Assembly (NCBI GenBank): GCA_002344345.1
Contig: DDTL01000022.1
Coordinates: 1 to 27,151, forward strand
Direction of reading: 5' to 3'
DNA from: Saprospiraceae bacterium UBA2365
GTDB lineage: Bacteria > Bacteroidota > Bacteroidia > Chitinophagales > Saprospiraceae
DNA: 27,151 nt
Shown here piece by piece: positions 7,619 to 15,120 of this stretch; position 1 is the stretch's first letter, and each line of letters opens with the position of its first letter. Position numbers and translations under genes: made by a program. The notes below the pieces were generated by a model, which was not told where the DNA came from, did not search any database, and saw nothing but the letters and a program-made list of their open reading frames with translations.

Positions 7619-7879
7619 TTATTGGTCATAATAGTACCTGCAACTATAAATGATGACTTCATTGTGTTTTACCTGATAAACAAGTCGGTGATCTCTGTCA
7701 ATCCGCCTGGACCATAGACCGGATAAGTCAAATTTTAACGGTTCCGGTTTTCCAATTCCCTGAAAAGGAGTTCTTTGAATTTCCCGGTTCATTTGGTTGA
7801 TCCTTTTCAAAGTTTTTTTGTCTTCCTGTTGCCAGGAAACGTAATCTTCCCACGAATTTTTTGAGAAAGTGATTTTCAT
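7619..7879 (-). CDS. yoeB: YoeB-family mRNA interferase toxin, catalytic His replaced
   Basis: An 86-residue toxin that aligns without gaps to E. coli YoeB (84 aa) by eye: RTPFQGIGKPEPLKF, GLWSRRI and DHRLVY are shared. The known active residues E46 and R65 are present at the same positions. The catalytic His83 of E. coli (RYHY) is replaced by Tyr in RYYYDQ, while Tyr84 remains. YoeB cleaves mRNA on the ribosome and is held inactive by YefM. Its start codon overlaps the last base of yefM, so the two are translationally coupled. The substitution may weaken or change the activity; that is inference. Confidence 0.92.
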   Translation of the reverse strand: MKITFSKNSWEDYVSWQQEDKKTLKRINQMNREIQRTPFQGIGKPEPLKFDLSGLWSRRIDRDHRLVYQVKHNEVIIYSCRYYYDQ

Positions 7880-8133
7880 TATTGCTCAATCAGATCCTGT
7901 CGAATAGTATTCCCGGAATTAATTTGCTGAATTGATTCGTACAAATGGTCTGCATTTGCTTTAGAACTCAATAAATGCATGGTTTCCATGATGGAATTGT
8001 ATTCTTCCAGAGAAATTAAAACAGTTCCTTTACCAGATTTTCTTTTGATCACCAGGATTTCCTGATTATTCTCTACCTCATCGAGATACTTTTTTAAATC
8101 TGTCCTGAATTCCGTAAAATTGGCTGCTATCAT
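7879..8133 (-). CDS. yefM: YefM/Phd-family antitoxin
   Basis: An 84-residue antitoxin of the Phd/YefM family. The N-terminal DNA-binding part reads FTEFRTDLKKYLDEVENN with the following strand ILVIKRKSGKGTVLISLEEYNSI, a characteristic match. The acidic, poorly ordered C-terminus (about residues 55-84) is the toxin-binding tail. It precedes yoeB and overlaps it by one base. A -7 promoter element lies 32 nt upstream of the start. AAGTAC-type repeats around that box (8164-8179) may be the autoregulatory operator, as YefM-YoeB complexes bind palindromes containing GTAC in E. coli. Confidence 0.92.
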   Translation of the reverse strand: MIAANFTEFRTDLKKYLDEVENNQEILVIKRKSGKGTVLISLEEYNSIMETMHLLSSKANADHLYESIQQINSGNTIRQDLIEQ

Positions 8134-8164
8134 AATAATGAAATAAAAAGTTATTAATTAAGTA

Positions 8165-8172
8165 CAAATATA
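8165..8172 (-). promoter_or_regulatory. -7 promoter element of yefM-yoeB
   Basis: Minus-strand TATATTTG, an exact TAnnTTTG match, 32 nt upstream of the yefM ATG. It is flanked on the plus strand by AAGTAC (8160-8165) and AAGTACTT (8173-8180), which could serve as repressor-binding half-sites for the YefM-YoeB complex. Confidence 0.5.
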
Positions 8173-8200
8173 AGTACTTTTAAGAACAAATTTTGCATTT

Positions 8201-8341
8201 ATGAAGTTCAATCACAATCTCAACAAATTAAAAAATACAATTGTGCAGCATTCTGATTATTGCATAGATCTATTGGAACACGGATATATCAGATCAGGCG
8301 GATTTTCGCTGATATATGAAAATTCAAGGGTTTGGGTTTAA
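8201..8341 (+). CDS. Small unrecognised ORF divergent from yefM
   Basis: A 46-codon frame from ATG 8201 to TAA 8339-8341. The product begins MKFNHNLNKLK and ends SLIYENSRVWV, with mixed composition that looks protein-like. TACTTTTA at 8175-8182 is a near match to the -7 consensus at a suitable distance. No family is recognised. It may be a true small protein or the start of a truncated gene. The rest of 8134-8421 shows no other gene. Confidence 0.25.
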   Translation: MKFNHNLNKLKNTIVQHSDYCIDLLEHGYIRSGGFSLIYENSRVWV

Positions 8342-8421
8342 TAGCGCATTTAAACGTTTTGGCTTTGTGAAGCTATTAGCGATATCCAGACTATCAAAAA
8401 AGCTGTTGTTCTATCCCGTTT

Positions 8422-8709
8422 TTAATTCCAGGTTTCTATTAGTTCCAGTTCTTTCTTTAAGTTTTCCTGCTCTTCTTCGATGTCAAAATCGTTTTGCAGG
8501 CCAAGCCAAAATTTGGCAGATGTCCCAAAAAATTTTGAAAGTCTCAAAGCTGTATCCGCTGTTATCTTTCTTCGTCCTTTCAGGATTTGGCTTGTTCTTG
8601 TTTGAGGAACACCAATAGCTTGAGATAGTTTGTATGCAGTTATGCCCATTGGTTTAAGGAATTCTTCCTGCAAAATTTCGCCAGGATGTATGTTCTTTAG
8701 TTTATCCAT
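8422..8709 (-). CDS. higA: HigA/VapI-family XRE antitoxin, orphaned
   Basis: A 95-residue member of the HigA addiction-module antidote family. The diagnostic start IHPGEILQEEFLKPMGITAYKLSQAIGVPQ is followed by the helix-turn-helix (TRTSQILKGRRKITADTALRLSKFFG) and the FWLGLQNDFDI tail. Family members sit downstream of a HigB toxin. Here only a 19-codon stub of the toxin remains upstream (8719-8778). The protein is intact, so it may still repress its promoter or act as a general antitoxin or regulator. It is a different HigA branch from the one at 5368-5682. Confidence 0.9.
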   Translation of the reverse strand: MDKLKNIHPGEILQEEFLKPMGITAYKLSQAIGVPQTRTSQILKGRRKITADTALRLSKFFGTSAKFWLGLQNDFDIEEEQENLKKELELIETWN

Positions 8710-8718
8710 GTTAATCAG

Positions 8719-8778
8719 TTATTTGACATTTCCTCCCCAAATCTTTTCTGTTTCTTTATCTACAAAACTATTTATCAA
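8719..8778 (-). pseudogene. 19-codon remnant of a HigB toxin
   Basis: Directly upstream of the orphan higA, a frame starting with TTG (8776-8778) encodes MINSFVDKETEKIWGGNVK and then stops at 8719-8721. The segment SFxDKETEKIWxG is the characteristic N-terminus of HigB toxins of about 92 residues (MIxSFxDKETExIF/W in the family). About 80% of the gene is missing, apparently by internal deletion, leaving only the 5' end next to the antitoxin. It begins 3 nt before the peptidase stop region, so the pair may be read through from that gene. Confidence 0.7.
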
Positions 8779-8781
8779 ACT

Positions 8782-10260
8782 TCATTTCTGCACTTCTTCC
8801 CGCGTATACTCACCTTTTGCAACCGTCAATGCGGTGTCAAAACCCAATTGGACGATGGATTTGAACAAAGCCGGGTTTAAGGTTTCCGGCGTGTCGGTTG
8901 GCAGATGGAGGTGTGTATAGCTGTCGCGGGTGACAAAATAAAGGGTTGGTACGCCGGCCTCATAAAACGGGGTAGCATCGGCTCCGCCGCCTTTCCAGGT
9001 TCCGCTGACCATTAATCCGGCACTGTCTGCCTTTTTTACTATATCAAAAAGAGAAGGGTTGCTGTGGCCACTGCCGATCTGTATGCTGTCACCGTGGGCG
9101 ATGCAGTCAAAATTGAACATGGCAACCATATTCTGAGGTAGAACCGGAGGATTTTGCACAAAATAACCCGCGCCCTTCAGACCGGATTCTTCTGCATCGA
9201 ACAGCACGAACATCACAGACCTGGGCAATTTACCCCTGAACTTTCCGAACAAACGGGCCAGTTCAATGACCGCTGCAGATCCTGAAGCATTGTCATTGGC
9301 TCCAGGATAGTAAACGTCTCCCTGCCGGCCAACATGATCCATATGAGCACCGATCACCAGGAATTCGTTTTTGAGCACCGGATCATTTCCGGGTAAAACA
9401 CCCACCACATTCACGGTGGGCTGTTTTGGATGATAGAGGGCATTGACATTCAGCCAGGCGGTGTGTCCGGTTGCGAAAGAAGCCGGTTTTTGAAGTGAAT
9501 CCAGTTGAGTTTTAAGTTGATCAGCACGACCCAGCATTTTTTGAGTGACCGGATAACTGATCTCGGCCATGGGAAAATCCGCTAAATGAGCTTCTTCACC
9601 ATCCATTACACTTCCGATGGGCATCCTTTCTTCTGCAGATTGCGGGGCAAAAATAATGCCTGCTGCGCCTTTTGACCTAGCGATTGCAGCTTTAAAACGG
9701 ATCGAACCACCGCCTGGTGACTGATCATTGATCTTCCAGGAAGGGTTGCGCTTATATACCAGGACGATTTTTCCCTTGACATTCAGCCCTTCATATTCAT
9801 CAAATCCCAGTTCAGGGTTGGAAATGCCGTATCCGGCAAAAACAACTTCCGATTTCACCTCGCCTATACCGCTAAAACCACGGAAACTATAGTCTGTTCC
9901 CTGGTCCAGGTCCTCAAACATGCCTCTCCGGTCTTCAATTTTGAGAAAGCTTCCCGGAAGAATTTGGTTGTATTCCAATGTGAAATTCTGGTAATATCCG
10001 GATGAAAATGCGGGTTCCAGACCTGCAGTTCTGAATTGATCGGCACCGAATTGTGCTGCTTTCATCAGTTCGGGACTACCGTTTACGCGCCCTGCCAGTT
10101 CCGGAGAAGCAAAATATTTGACGGTTTCCATTAAATTATCAGTAGAAACTTCTGCCGGGATCATTTTGGGATGACAGGCGTTTAGTGAAATGATTAAAAT
10201 GCCTGCAAATATGAACCATTGGGTTTTATGAATGTCTTTTGCGTATCTGTGATAATCCAT
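8782..10260 (-). CDS. Lipoprotein M28-family zinc aminopeptidase with PA domain
   Basis: A 492-residue exported metallopeptidase. A hydrophobic N-terminus ends in lipobox SLNAC (Cys29), so the protein is probably anchored in the outer membrane. Residues about 125-285 contain an inserted PA domain (EVVFAGYG, VKGKIVLVY, GAAGIIF). The catalytic M28 domain follows with every metal ligand visible: H306 and catalytic D308 in AHMDH, D323 in GANDNASG, E357/E358 in DAEESG, D385 in NFD, and H452 in THLHLPTD. It removes N-terminal residues from peptides. It lies downstream of the N-glycanase/fucosidase fusion and the four-helix-bundle gene in the same orientation, so it could digest peptides from deglycosylated proteins. 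Confidence 0.93.
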   Translation of the reverse strand: MDYHRYAKDIHKTQWFIFAGILIISLNACHPKMIPAEVSTDNLMETVKYFASPELAGRVNGSPELMKAAQFGADQFRTAGLEPAFSSGYYQNFTLEYNQILPGSFLKIEDRRGMFEDLDQGTDYSFRGFSGIGEVKSEVVFAGYGISNPELGFDEYEGLNVKGKIVLVYKRNPSWKINDQSPGGGSIRFKAAIARSKGAAGIIFAPQSAEERMPIGSVMDGEEAHLADFPMAEISYPVTQKMLGRADQLKTQLDSLQKPASFATGHTAWLNVNALYHPKQPTVNVVGVLPGNDPVLKNEFLVIGAHMDHVGRQGDVYYPGANDNASGSAAVIELARLFGKFRGKLPRSVMFVLFDAEESGLKGAGYFVQNPPVLPQNMVAMFNFDCIAHGDSIQIGSGHSNPSLFDIVKKADSAGLMVSGTWKGGGADATPFYEAGVPTLYFVTRDSYTHLHLPTDTPETLNPALFKSIVQLGFDTALTVAKGEYTREEVQK

Positions 10261-10269
10261 TTTTATTAT

Positions 10270-10313
10270 TTTAGCTTTTTAGTCTTTTAGTCTGAAGCTT
10301 TTTAGCTTTTTAC
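10270..10313. repeat. AGCTTTTTAG/AGTCTTTTAG repeats beside the four-helix-bundle gene
   Basis: A short run of related blocks (TTTAGCTTTTTAGTC, TTTTAGTCTGAAGC, TTTTTAGCTTTTTA) directly downstream of the four-helix-bundle gene. On its other side AGACTAATAGTCT (10684-10696) is a perfect 13-bp palindrome with the same GACTA core. The blocks may mark the boundaries of an inserted segment. Confidence 0.5.
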
Positions 10314-10325
10314 AGTATTTGGATA

Positions 10326-10676
10326 TTACCGTATTGCCCGAATTAAAGCACCCAGTACTTTTTCTGTTTCTATTATTTTTAACTCAAATTCCTTTATTTC
10401 TGATTTGTCAATAAATTCCAGCCTACATGCTAATGAATATTGATAATGCAATTCCTTTAAAGAAGCAAATGCAATGTCAAGAAATCGCAAAAATTCAGTC
10501 TGACTTGCACGTGCACAACCTTCAACTATATTTGAAGGTACAGAAACCGCAGATCTTCTCATTTGTGAAGTTAATCCATACATTTCACTTTTTGGAAAAC
10601 CTTTAGTTATTTTATAAATTAATAAGACAACTTCATCCGCAAGTTTGAATGCTTTAAGTTTACTGTGATCACTCAT
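10326..10676 (-). CDS. Four-helix-bundle protein (S23/IVP family)
   Basis: A 116-residue all-helical protein of the four-helix-bundle family first described from intervening sequences of 23S rRNA. The family signature is clear: AFKLADEVVLLIYKITKGFPKSE, YGLTSQMRRSAVSVPSNIVEG, then the helix with FLRFLDIAFASLKELHYQ. Its function is unknown; related proteins bind nucleic acid in diversity-generating elements. It is inserted between two secreted-enzyme genes and flanked by short repeats of the GACTAA/AGCTAA type on both sides (10270-10313 and 10684-10696). There is no rRNA here. The flanks suggest that it arrived as a unit. Confidence 0.9.
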   Translation of the reverse strand: MSDHSKLKAFKLADEVVLLIYKITKGFPKSEMYGLTSQMRRSAVSVPSNIVEGCARASQTEFLRFLDIAFASLKELHYQYSLACRLEFIDKSEIKEFELKIIETEKVLGALIRAIR

Positions 10677-10702
10677 AGCTAACAGACTAATAGTCTAAAC
10701 GC

Positions 10703-13700
10703 CTATTTTAACACAAAAACCAGCGCTTCTGTTTTGCCCTGAGCCTTAATATATTTTCCGGGTATTACCACGGTATTTTTACCCATTTCGGTTTTGATCT
10801 TTAATTTTCCATCGAAACCTAACAAACCGAGTTCCTTATTATCTCCGGAAAAACCTGCCGGTATTTCTATCACTGCAGGAATGGTTTCTCCTTCTTCTAT
10901 CAGATAAAAAAGATATTTCGTTTTACCATCAGCAGAATCCGTGTAACAATACCGCCCTTCCTGGTAAGGAGCCAGCGGTTTTGATCCGTAAATGGCTTCT
11001 CCGTTGACCGCAATCCAGCGTCCGATCTCCTCCAGCCTTTGATAAACTTCCGGAACCAGGTCTCCTGTTTTGTCCGGGCCGATACCTAAGAGGAAATTCC
11101 CGCCTTTGGCCACGATCCTGATCAGTGTATGGATTGCCCAAAAAGAGGATTTATACTTTTCATTCGGTCCGGTTGAGTACCAGTTGTCGCCTAAAGTAAT
11201 ACAACTTTCCCATGGATAATCCGGTTTTTGCACGGGAATATGCTGTTCCGGTGTCCGGTAATTTTCATAATCGCCATGTACGGTCCGATCCACCATAAGC
11301 ATTCCAGGCTGATATTTTCTTGCCATTCCGGCGATCCTGGGTATATCCACATCCTGGGTCCATTGGTTCTTCCCTAGCCAGGGTCGTGTTTCATCAGTTA
11401 AGGTACCTGCGGGTCTGACCCAACCGCCATCCAGCCACAAGATGTCAATTTTCCCGTATCCGGTCATGAGTTCTTCGATCTGATTATAGGTGAAATCCTG
11501 GAAATTTTTCCATTTTTCCGGGTATTTTTCAGGGTTGTAGTTGACATTTCTGTCAAAAACAGGAAAATAAGGCCACCAATAATCCGGATGATGCCAGTCG
11601 GGTTTGGAAAAGTATGCGCCGATACCCAATCCCTGTTCCCTGAATGCGTCAAATACTTCCTCTACAATATTGGATCGTGGATTTTGGGCGAAAATGCTGT
11701 TTTCATCTGTGATCTTATAATCCGTAAATTTTGAATCAAACATGCAGAAACCATCATGGTGTTTGGTGGTGAAAACCAGGTATTGCATGCCGGCTTTGTC
11801 GCAGGCTTTTGCCCATTTTTCCGGATCAAAACCCGTAGGATTGAAAGATTTCCGGATATTTTGGTATGCTTCAACATATTTGTCATAGTCATCTGCAAAA
11901 GGACCTCTTCTCACACACCAGGGTTCATCTTCGGGGCATAAACTCCAGCTTTCCACCACGCTCCATTCGCTGTACGGGCCCCAATGTATGATCACGCCGA
12001 ACTTCCAGTCCTGCCATTCCCTGAGTTTTGCGCTGACTTTTTCGTCTTTTGGCCATTCATAGGGTGGTTCTTTGGATTCCGCCACGGGTTCAACAAACCT
12101 GACCCGCTTATTGAAAACCAGGCTGTCCCCGGCAAATACCTTCAAATAAAACCGTCCGAAAGGAAATCTTGTCAGGTCAAAATCCGTGTTGATTTCCTTT
12201 ATTCCGGGGTAAAAACGCTCTTCGGCTGTTTCTCCACCCGGATCTTTCACGAGTTTTACCCGGACATCTCCGGGCGAATTGGCAAGATACCGGAGTTGTG
12301 TTTTGTCTGATGTGCGTGCCGGGTAAACGCTGATGGCATATTTTTCAGGTTCGACAGGATCCGGTTTATCGCCCACATAGAAATGGTAGATCCAACCGTT
12401 TCCACAATCGGATTCAAAGGATCTGATCAGTTGGTTCTGCATGTCCAGAAGCCGTGCTTCACCCCGTCCGCCTTTGCTGTTGTACCAGAATTCGAGGCCA
12501 TCTCCGCCTGTGTCCGTGAATTGCAGGCTGTATGCGCCGTTTGCCAGAGTAAAAGTATCTCTGTATTCGGTTTGGGCTTTCAAATCCTTTGCTTGGCGCT
12601 CTTTGACCACTTGTCCATATACGTCGAGTAATTGCCAACTGTTGTGTTCGGGTTCGTTATTGGTCAATAAGGAAAATATGAGCTTATTTCCATGAACAGG
12701 AGCTGATGCAAATTCGCTTTTTATCCAGTTGTCCTTCGGGTATTCATCAGATTTATTATTGACAGAAGCTATGAATACGTTGAACACATTGGTTCCCGGC
12801 GCTGCATCTATTTCGCCCGGCAGGCTGATGGTTGTTTCCTCGGAAAATCCCAGTGATCCGCTCCAGATATGGTGTTTTTCAGGAAATCCTGTGGTTCCGT
12901 AACGTATGGCCAGGTGTTGGATGGTCTGCTTGCCCCGATTTTTTACCAATATCTGTGGCCTGGCAGTTGCCGGGTTTTTCCTGGAGTGTATCGTTTTACC
13001 GGAGGGAACTATGACGTCCAGGATGGCCGCATCTGTTTCTTTGGCCGGTTTTTCATATTGCACCAGGTAAGCGATGATCACCTGGTGGCTGTTGTTGGAC
13101 ACGGTGGACTGATAATCCTCCATGGTGAAATGCAGGGTGTGGTTTTGACCCGATTTGACCGGAAGGAGGTAGGATTCCGGTTGCATGAGATGTCCGGGAC
13201 ACCAGTTGGCCCGGTCAAATATCCAGGTTCCGGCCTGTGGATAAACCGGGTTGTCACCGCATTTCATCCACATTTGTTTTTTGTTGAATAATTGGCCATC
13301 CAGCCAGATTTCCCTGTATTTATCACAGAATTCGGCGCAATTGTCCGGACTGTCCATGCCATGACCGGTTTGAATGACCCTGAGTACCGCATGATCAGTG
13401 TTTTCGGCGATCTGAAAACTGACAGGCTGCAGGCTGTCTCTGATCGGTTTATCTTTTTCTCCATATGGGAAGGCTGCATGGTAGATCTCGGTGATGGAAA
13501 CCGGTTGAGCAACCGGTATTCCCGTGATGATCTCAAACTCAATGCTCACGATCCAACCCCGGTCGTTGTTGGGTTCGTATCCGGAATGATTGAAGACCAC
13601 TTCAACACTATCCCGCAGCACCCGGGCGAAATCCGTCACATCAGTCTGCCAGGTGAATTGCCAGTCTGCGTTATAAAATCCGCCATAAGGGGTGATGATC

Positions 13701-14041
13701 CTGCCGAGTTCCCAGTTTTTGTTTTGTCCGTTCACGCCACCGGTACGTTTCAGCAGGATATGGTCGGAATAATCCCAGTCTGCGCAACGCATTCCGTCTG
13801 TATTCGGGCATGAAAAGTGAACATACATGGTTATTTGCCGGACGGGTGTGGTATTATCCGGGAAAACACCCCATCCAGGATAGGGATTGACCCCTTTGGA
13901 AGGATCGGTCACTACCAGTTTTTGTTGGTGGGTAAAGACGGTGATGGTGTCCTGGGCGGGTAAAATGGTGAAAAAAACAAAAATAAAGATTAGAGTAAAG
14001 TAAAGACTCAAAATTATTTTTTGATTATTAAAGTTGGTCAT
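10703..14041 (-). CDS. Secreted PNGase F-like / GH29 alpha-L-fucosidase fusion
   Basis: A 1112-residue exported enzyme. Signal peptide 1-30 (ends LPAQ). Residues about 35-335 resemble PNGase F, which cuts the Asn-GlcNAc amide bond. All six Cys of that enzyme have counterparts (C78/C86, C235/C239, C261/C281), as do D90 (D60) and E237 in CAEFC (E206). The E118 position looks like H152. Residues 335-565 are beta-rich linker domains, and 567-650 resemble a type A T9SS sorting domain (SVYPARTSDKTQL to FYLKVFAG). Residues about 665-1112 are GH29: HWGPYSEW (686-693), KHHDGF (760-765), nucleophile D871 in WLDGGW, then GGNFLLGIGPD. It should remove N-glycans and fucose. The acid/base residue of GH29 was not assigned. 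Confidence 0.88.
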   Translation of the reverse strand: MTNFNNQKIILSLYFTLIFIFVFFTILPAQDTITVFTHQQKLVVTDPSKGVNPYPGWGVFPDNTTPVRQITMYVHFSCPNTDGMRCADWDYSDHILLKRTGGVNGQNKNWELGRIITPYGGFYNADWQFTWQTDVTDFARVLRDSVEVVFNHSGYEPNNDRGWIVSIEFEIITGIPVAQPVSITEIYHAAFPYGEKDKPIRDSLQPVSFQIAENTDHAVLRVIQTGHGMDSPDNCAEFCDKYREIWLDGQLFNKKQMWMKCGDNPVYPQAGTWIFDRANWCPGHLMQPESYLLPVKSGQNHTLHFTMEDYQSTVSNNSHQVIIAYLVQYEKPAKETDAAILDVIVPSGKTIHSRKNPATARPQILVKNRGKQTIQHLAIRYGTTGFPEKHHIWSGSLGFSEETTISLPGEIDAAPGTNVFNVFIASVNNKSDEYPKDNWIKSEFASAPVHGNKLIFSLLTNNEPEHNSWQLLDVYGQVVKERQAKDLKAQTEYRDTFTLANGAYSLQFTDTGGDGLEFWYNSKGGRGEARLLDMQNQLIRSFESDCGNGWIYHFYVGDKPDPVEPEKYAISVYPARTSDKTQLRYLANSPGDVRVKLVKDPGGETAEERFYPGIKEINTDFDLTRFPFGRFYLKVFAGDSLVFNKRVRFVEPVAESKEPPYEWPKDEKVSAKLREWQDWKFGVIIHWGPYSEWSVVESWSLCPEDEPWCVRRGPFADDYDKYVEAYQNIRKSFNPTGFDPEKWAKACDKAGMQYLVFTTKHHDGFCMFDSKFTDYKITDENSIFAQNPRSNIVEEVFDAFREQGLGIGAYFSKPDWHHPDYWWPYFPVFDRNVNYNPEKYPEKWKNFQDFTYNQIEELMTGYGKIDILWLDGGWVRPAGTLTDETRPWLGKNQWTQDVDIPRIAGMARKYQPGMLMVDRTVHGDYENYRTPEQHIPVQKPDYPWESCITLGDNWYSTGPNEKYKSSFWAIHTLIRIVAKGGNFLLGIGPDKTGDLVPEVYQRLEEIGRWIAVNGEAIYGSKPLAPYQEGRYCYTDSADGKTKYLFYLIEEGETIPAVIEIPAGFSGDNKELGLLGFDGKLKIKTEMGKNTVVIPGKYIKAQGKTEALVFVLK

Positions 14042-14157
14042 AAGAATTTAATTGATGATGGAAAACTTTATTAGTTAGTGCTTTAAAAATTGAATCCGCG
14101 TTGTTTTGTCAGCAAATTAAAAAATATGATTTATAAATTAAAGCTACACAGAATATC

Positions 14158-14186
14158 GAACCCCGTAGCGAAGCGGCTCGGGGTTC
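14158..14186. repeat. GC-rich hairpin between the R-M operon and the fusion gene
   Basis: GAACCCCG (14158-14165) and CGGGGTTC (14179-14186) form a perfect 8-bp stem, extended by AGC/GCT inside. It lies downstream of the restriction endonuclease gene and upstream of the fusion gene. Neither strand has a strong T-run after it, so it may be a REP-like element or a weak terminator rather than a classical one. Confidence 0.5.
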
Positions 14187-14223
14187 TTAAATCAATGTCC
14201 TCATTGGTTCCGGCTCATCCGGG

Positions 14224-15120
14224 TTATATTAATTTCCATATATCCTCAAAAAAGAGGTTATCTATCGTTTTAATATTGGTATTCAGTATATTATCAATAG
14301 TCATATTTGGTCTAATATCACAGTAATACACACCATCAAGAGGGTTGAGTTTTAGCGTATAGCCTTTAAAATGGCCAGGCAAAAATGTTGCATTAATACC
14401 GTATTCGTTTTCTCTTTTATGGTTTTTTCTCTGTACATCATTTAAAATTATTGCTATGTGAGGAACATTGGTTTCAGTTAACTTGCTATATAAAAACTTG
14501 TCAATGAATATTTTATCCAATCGGTCTTTACTGGATGTTTTAATAGTTCCTAATACTTTAATTTCATCATCTCTTTTAATAATCAAATCATGTTGATAAC
14601 TCATATTAAATAGGTGGTCTCCTTCCACAACAACCGGCACCTGGATTATTCCTGAATTGCAATCAATACCTATTTCTTTGATAATCAGACGTATAAATAG
14701 TTCAAATAGGTCGCCATTTATTTTCCTGGCTTTGTTTGATTCTCCAGGACGTAACGCATCCAATGCTGCACCGATTGATTGCTGTATGGTGTAAATGAAG
14801 CGTTTGATTATTTCTCTGTTATCTGGATTATTGTAATTTGGTTTTCTGATATTTTTTAAAAGCTTTTCGAATGCAATTTTGTTATTTGCAAATTCTGAAG
14901 CCGAATAAAACAAGTTCATATTTATTGGCCTTGAAATTTGGTAGCTACCCCAATGATCATATTGAAAAAACTGGTAGTGATTTTCGTTCTGAGATATTAT
15001 TCTTGCCTGAAGATGGTTATCAGTATATTCCAGATAATTAGCGCTAAAAGATATGAATCCTTTTAATTCTGAAAATCGTTTTTTATCTTTAACATATTCT
15101 AAAATATCTATTAAGTTCAT
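14224..15120 (-). CDS. Probable type II restriction endonuclease
   Basis: A 298-residue protein whose start overlaps the methyltransferase stop by 4 nt, the usual tight R-M arrangement. No signal peptide or membrane segment is seen. The middle has a PD-(D/E)XK-like core: the helix INGDLFELFIRLIIKEIGI (135-151), HDLIIK (D178) and LGTIKTSSKDRLDKIF (T192, K194), in which Thr replaces the usual acidic residue two before the Lys. The SSKDR-DKIF-KF pattern resembles type II enzymes acting with beta-class methylases. The cleavage site cannot be predicted. The assignment rests on context plus the partial motif, so it is probable rather than certain. Confidence 0.75.
   Translation of the reverse strand: MNLIDILEYVKDKKRFSELKGFISFSANYLEYTDNHLQARIISQNENHYQFFQYDHWGSYQISRPINMNLFYSASEFANNKIAFEKLLKNIRKPNYNNPDNREIIKRFIYTIQQSIGAALDALRPGESNKARKINGDLFELFIRLIIKEIGIDCNSGIIQVPVVVEGDHLFNMSYQHDLIIKRDDEIKVLGTIKTSSKDRLDKIFIDKFLYSKLTETNVPHIAIILNDVQRKNHKRENEYGINATFLPGHFKGYTLKLNPLDGVYYCDIRPNMTIDNILNTNIKTIDNLFFEDIWKLI

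Noticed and set aside
13292..13813. 173-codon plus-strand frame inside the fusion enzyme gene
   Set aside because: It is antisense to the PNGase F-like domain, whose conserved cysteines and acids fix the minus-strand frame.
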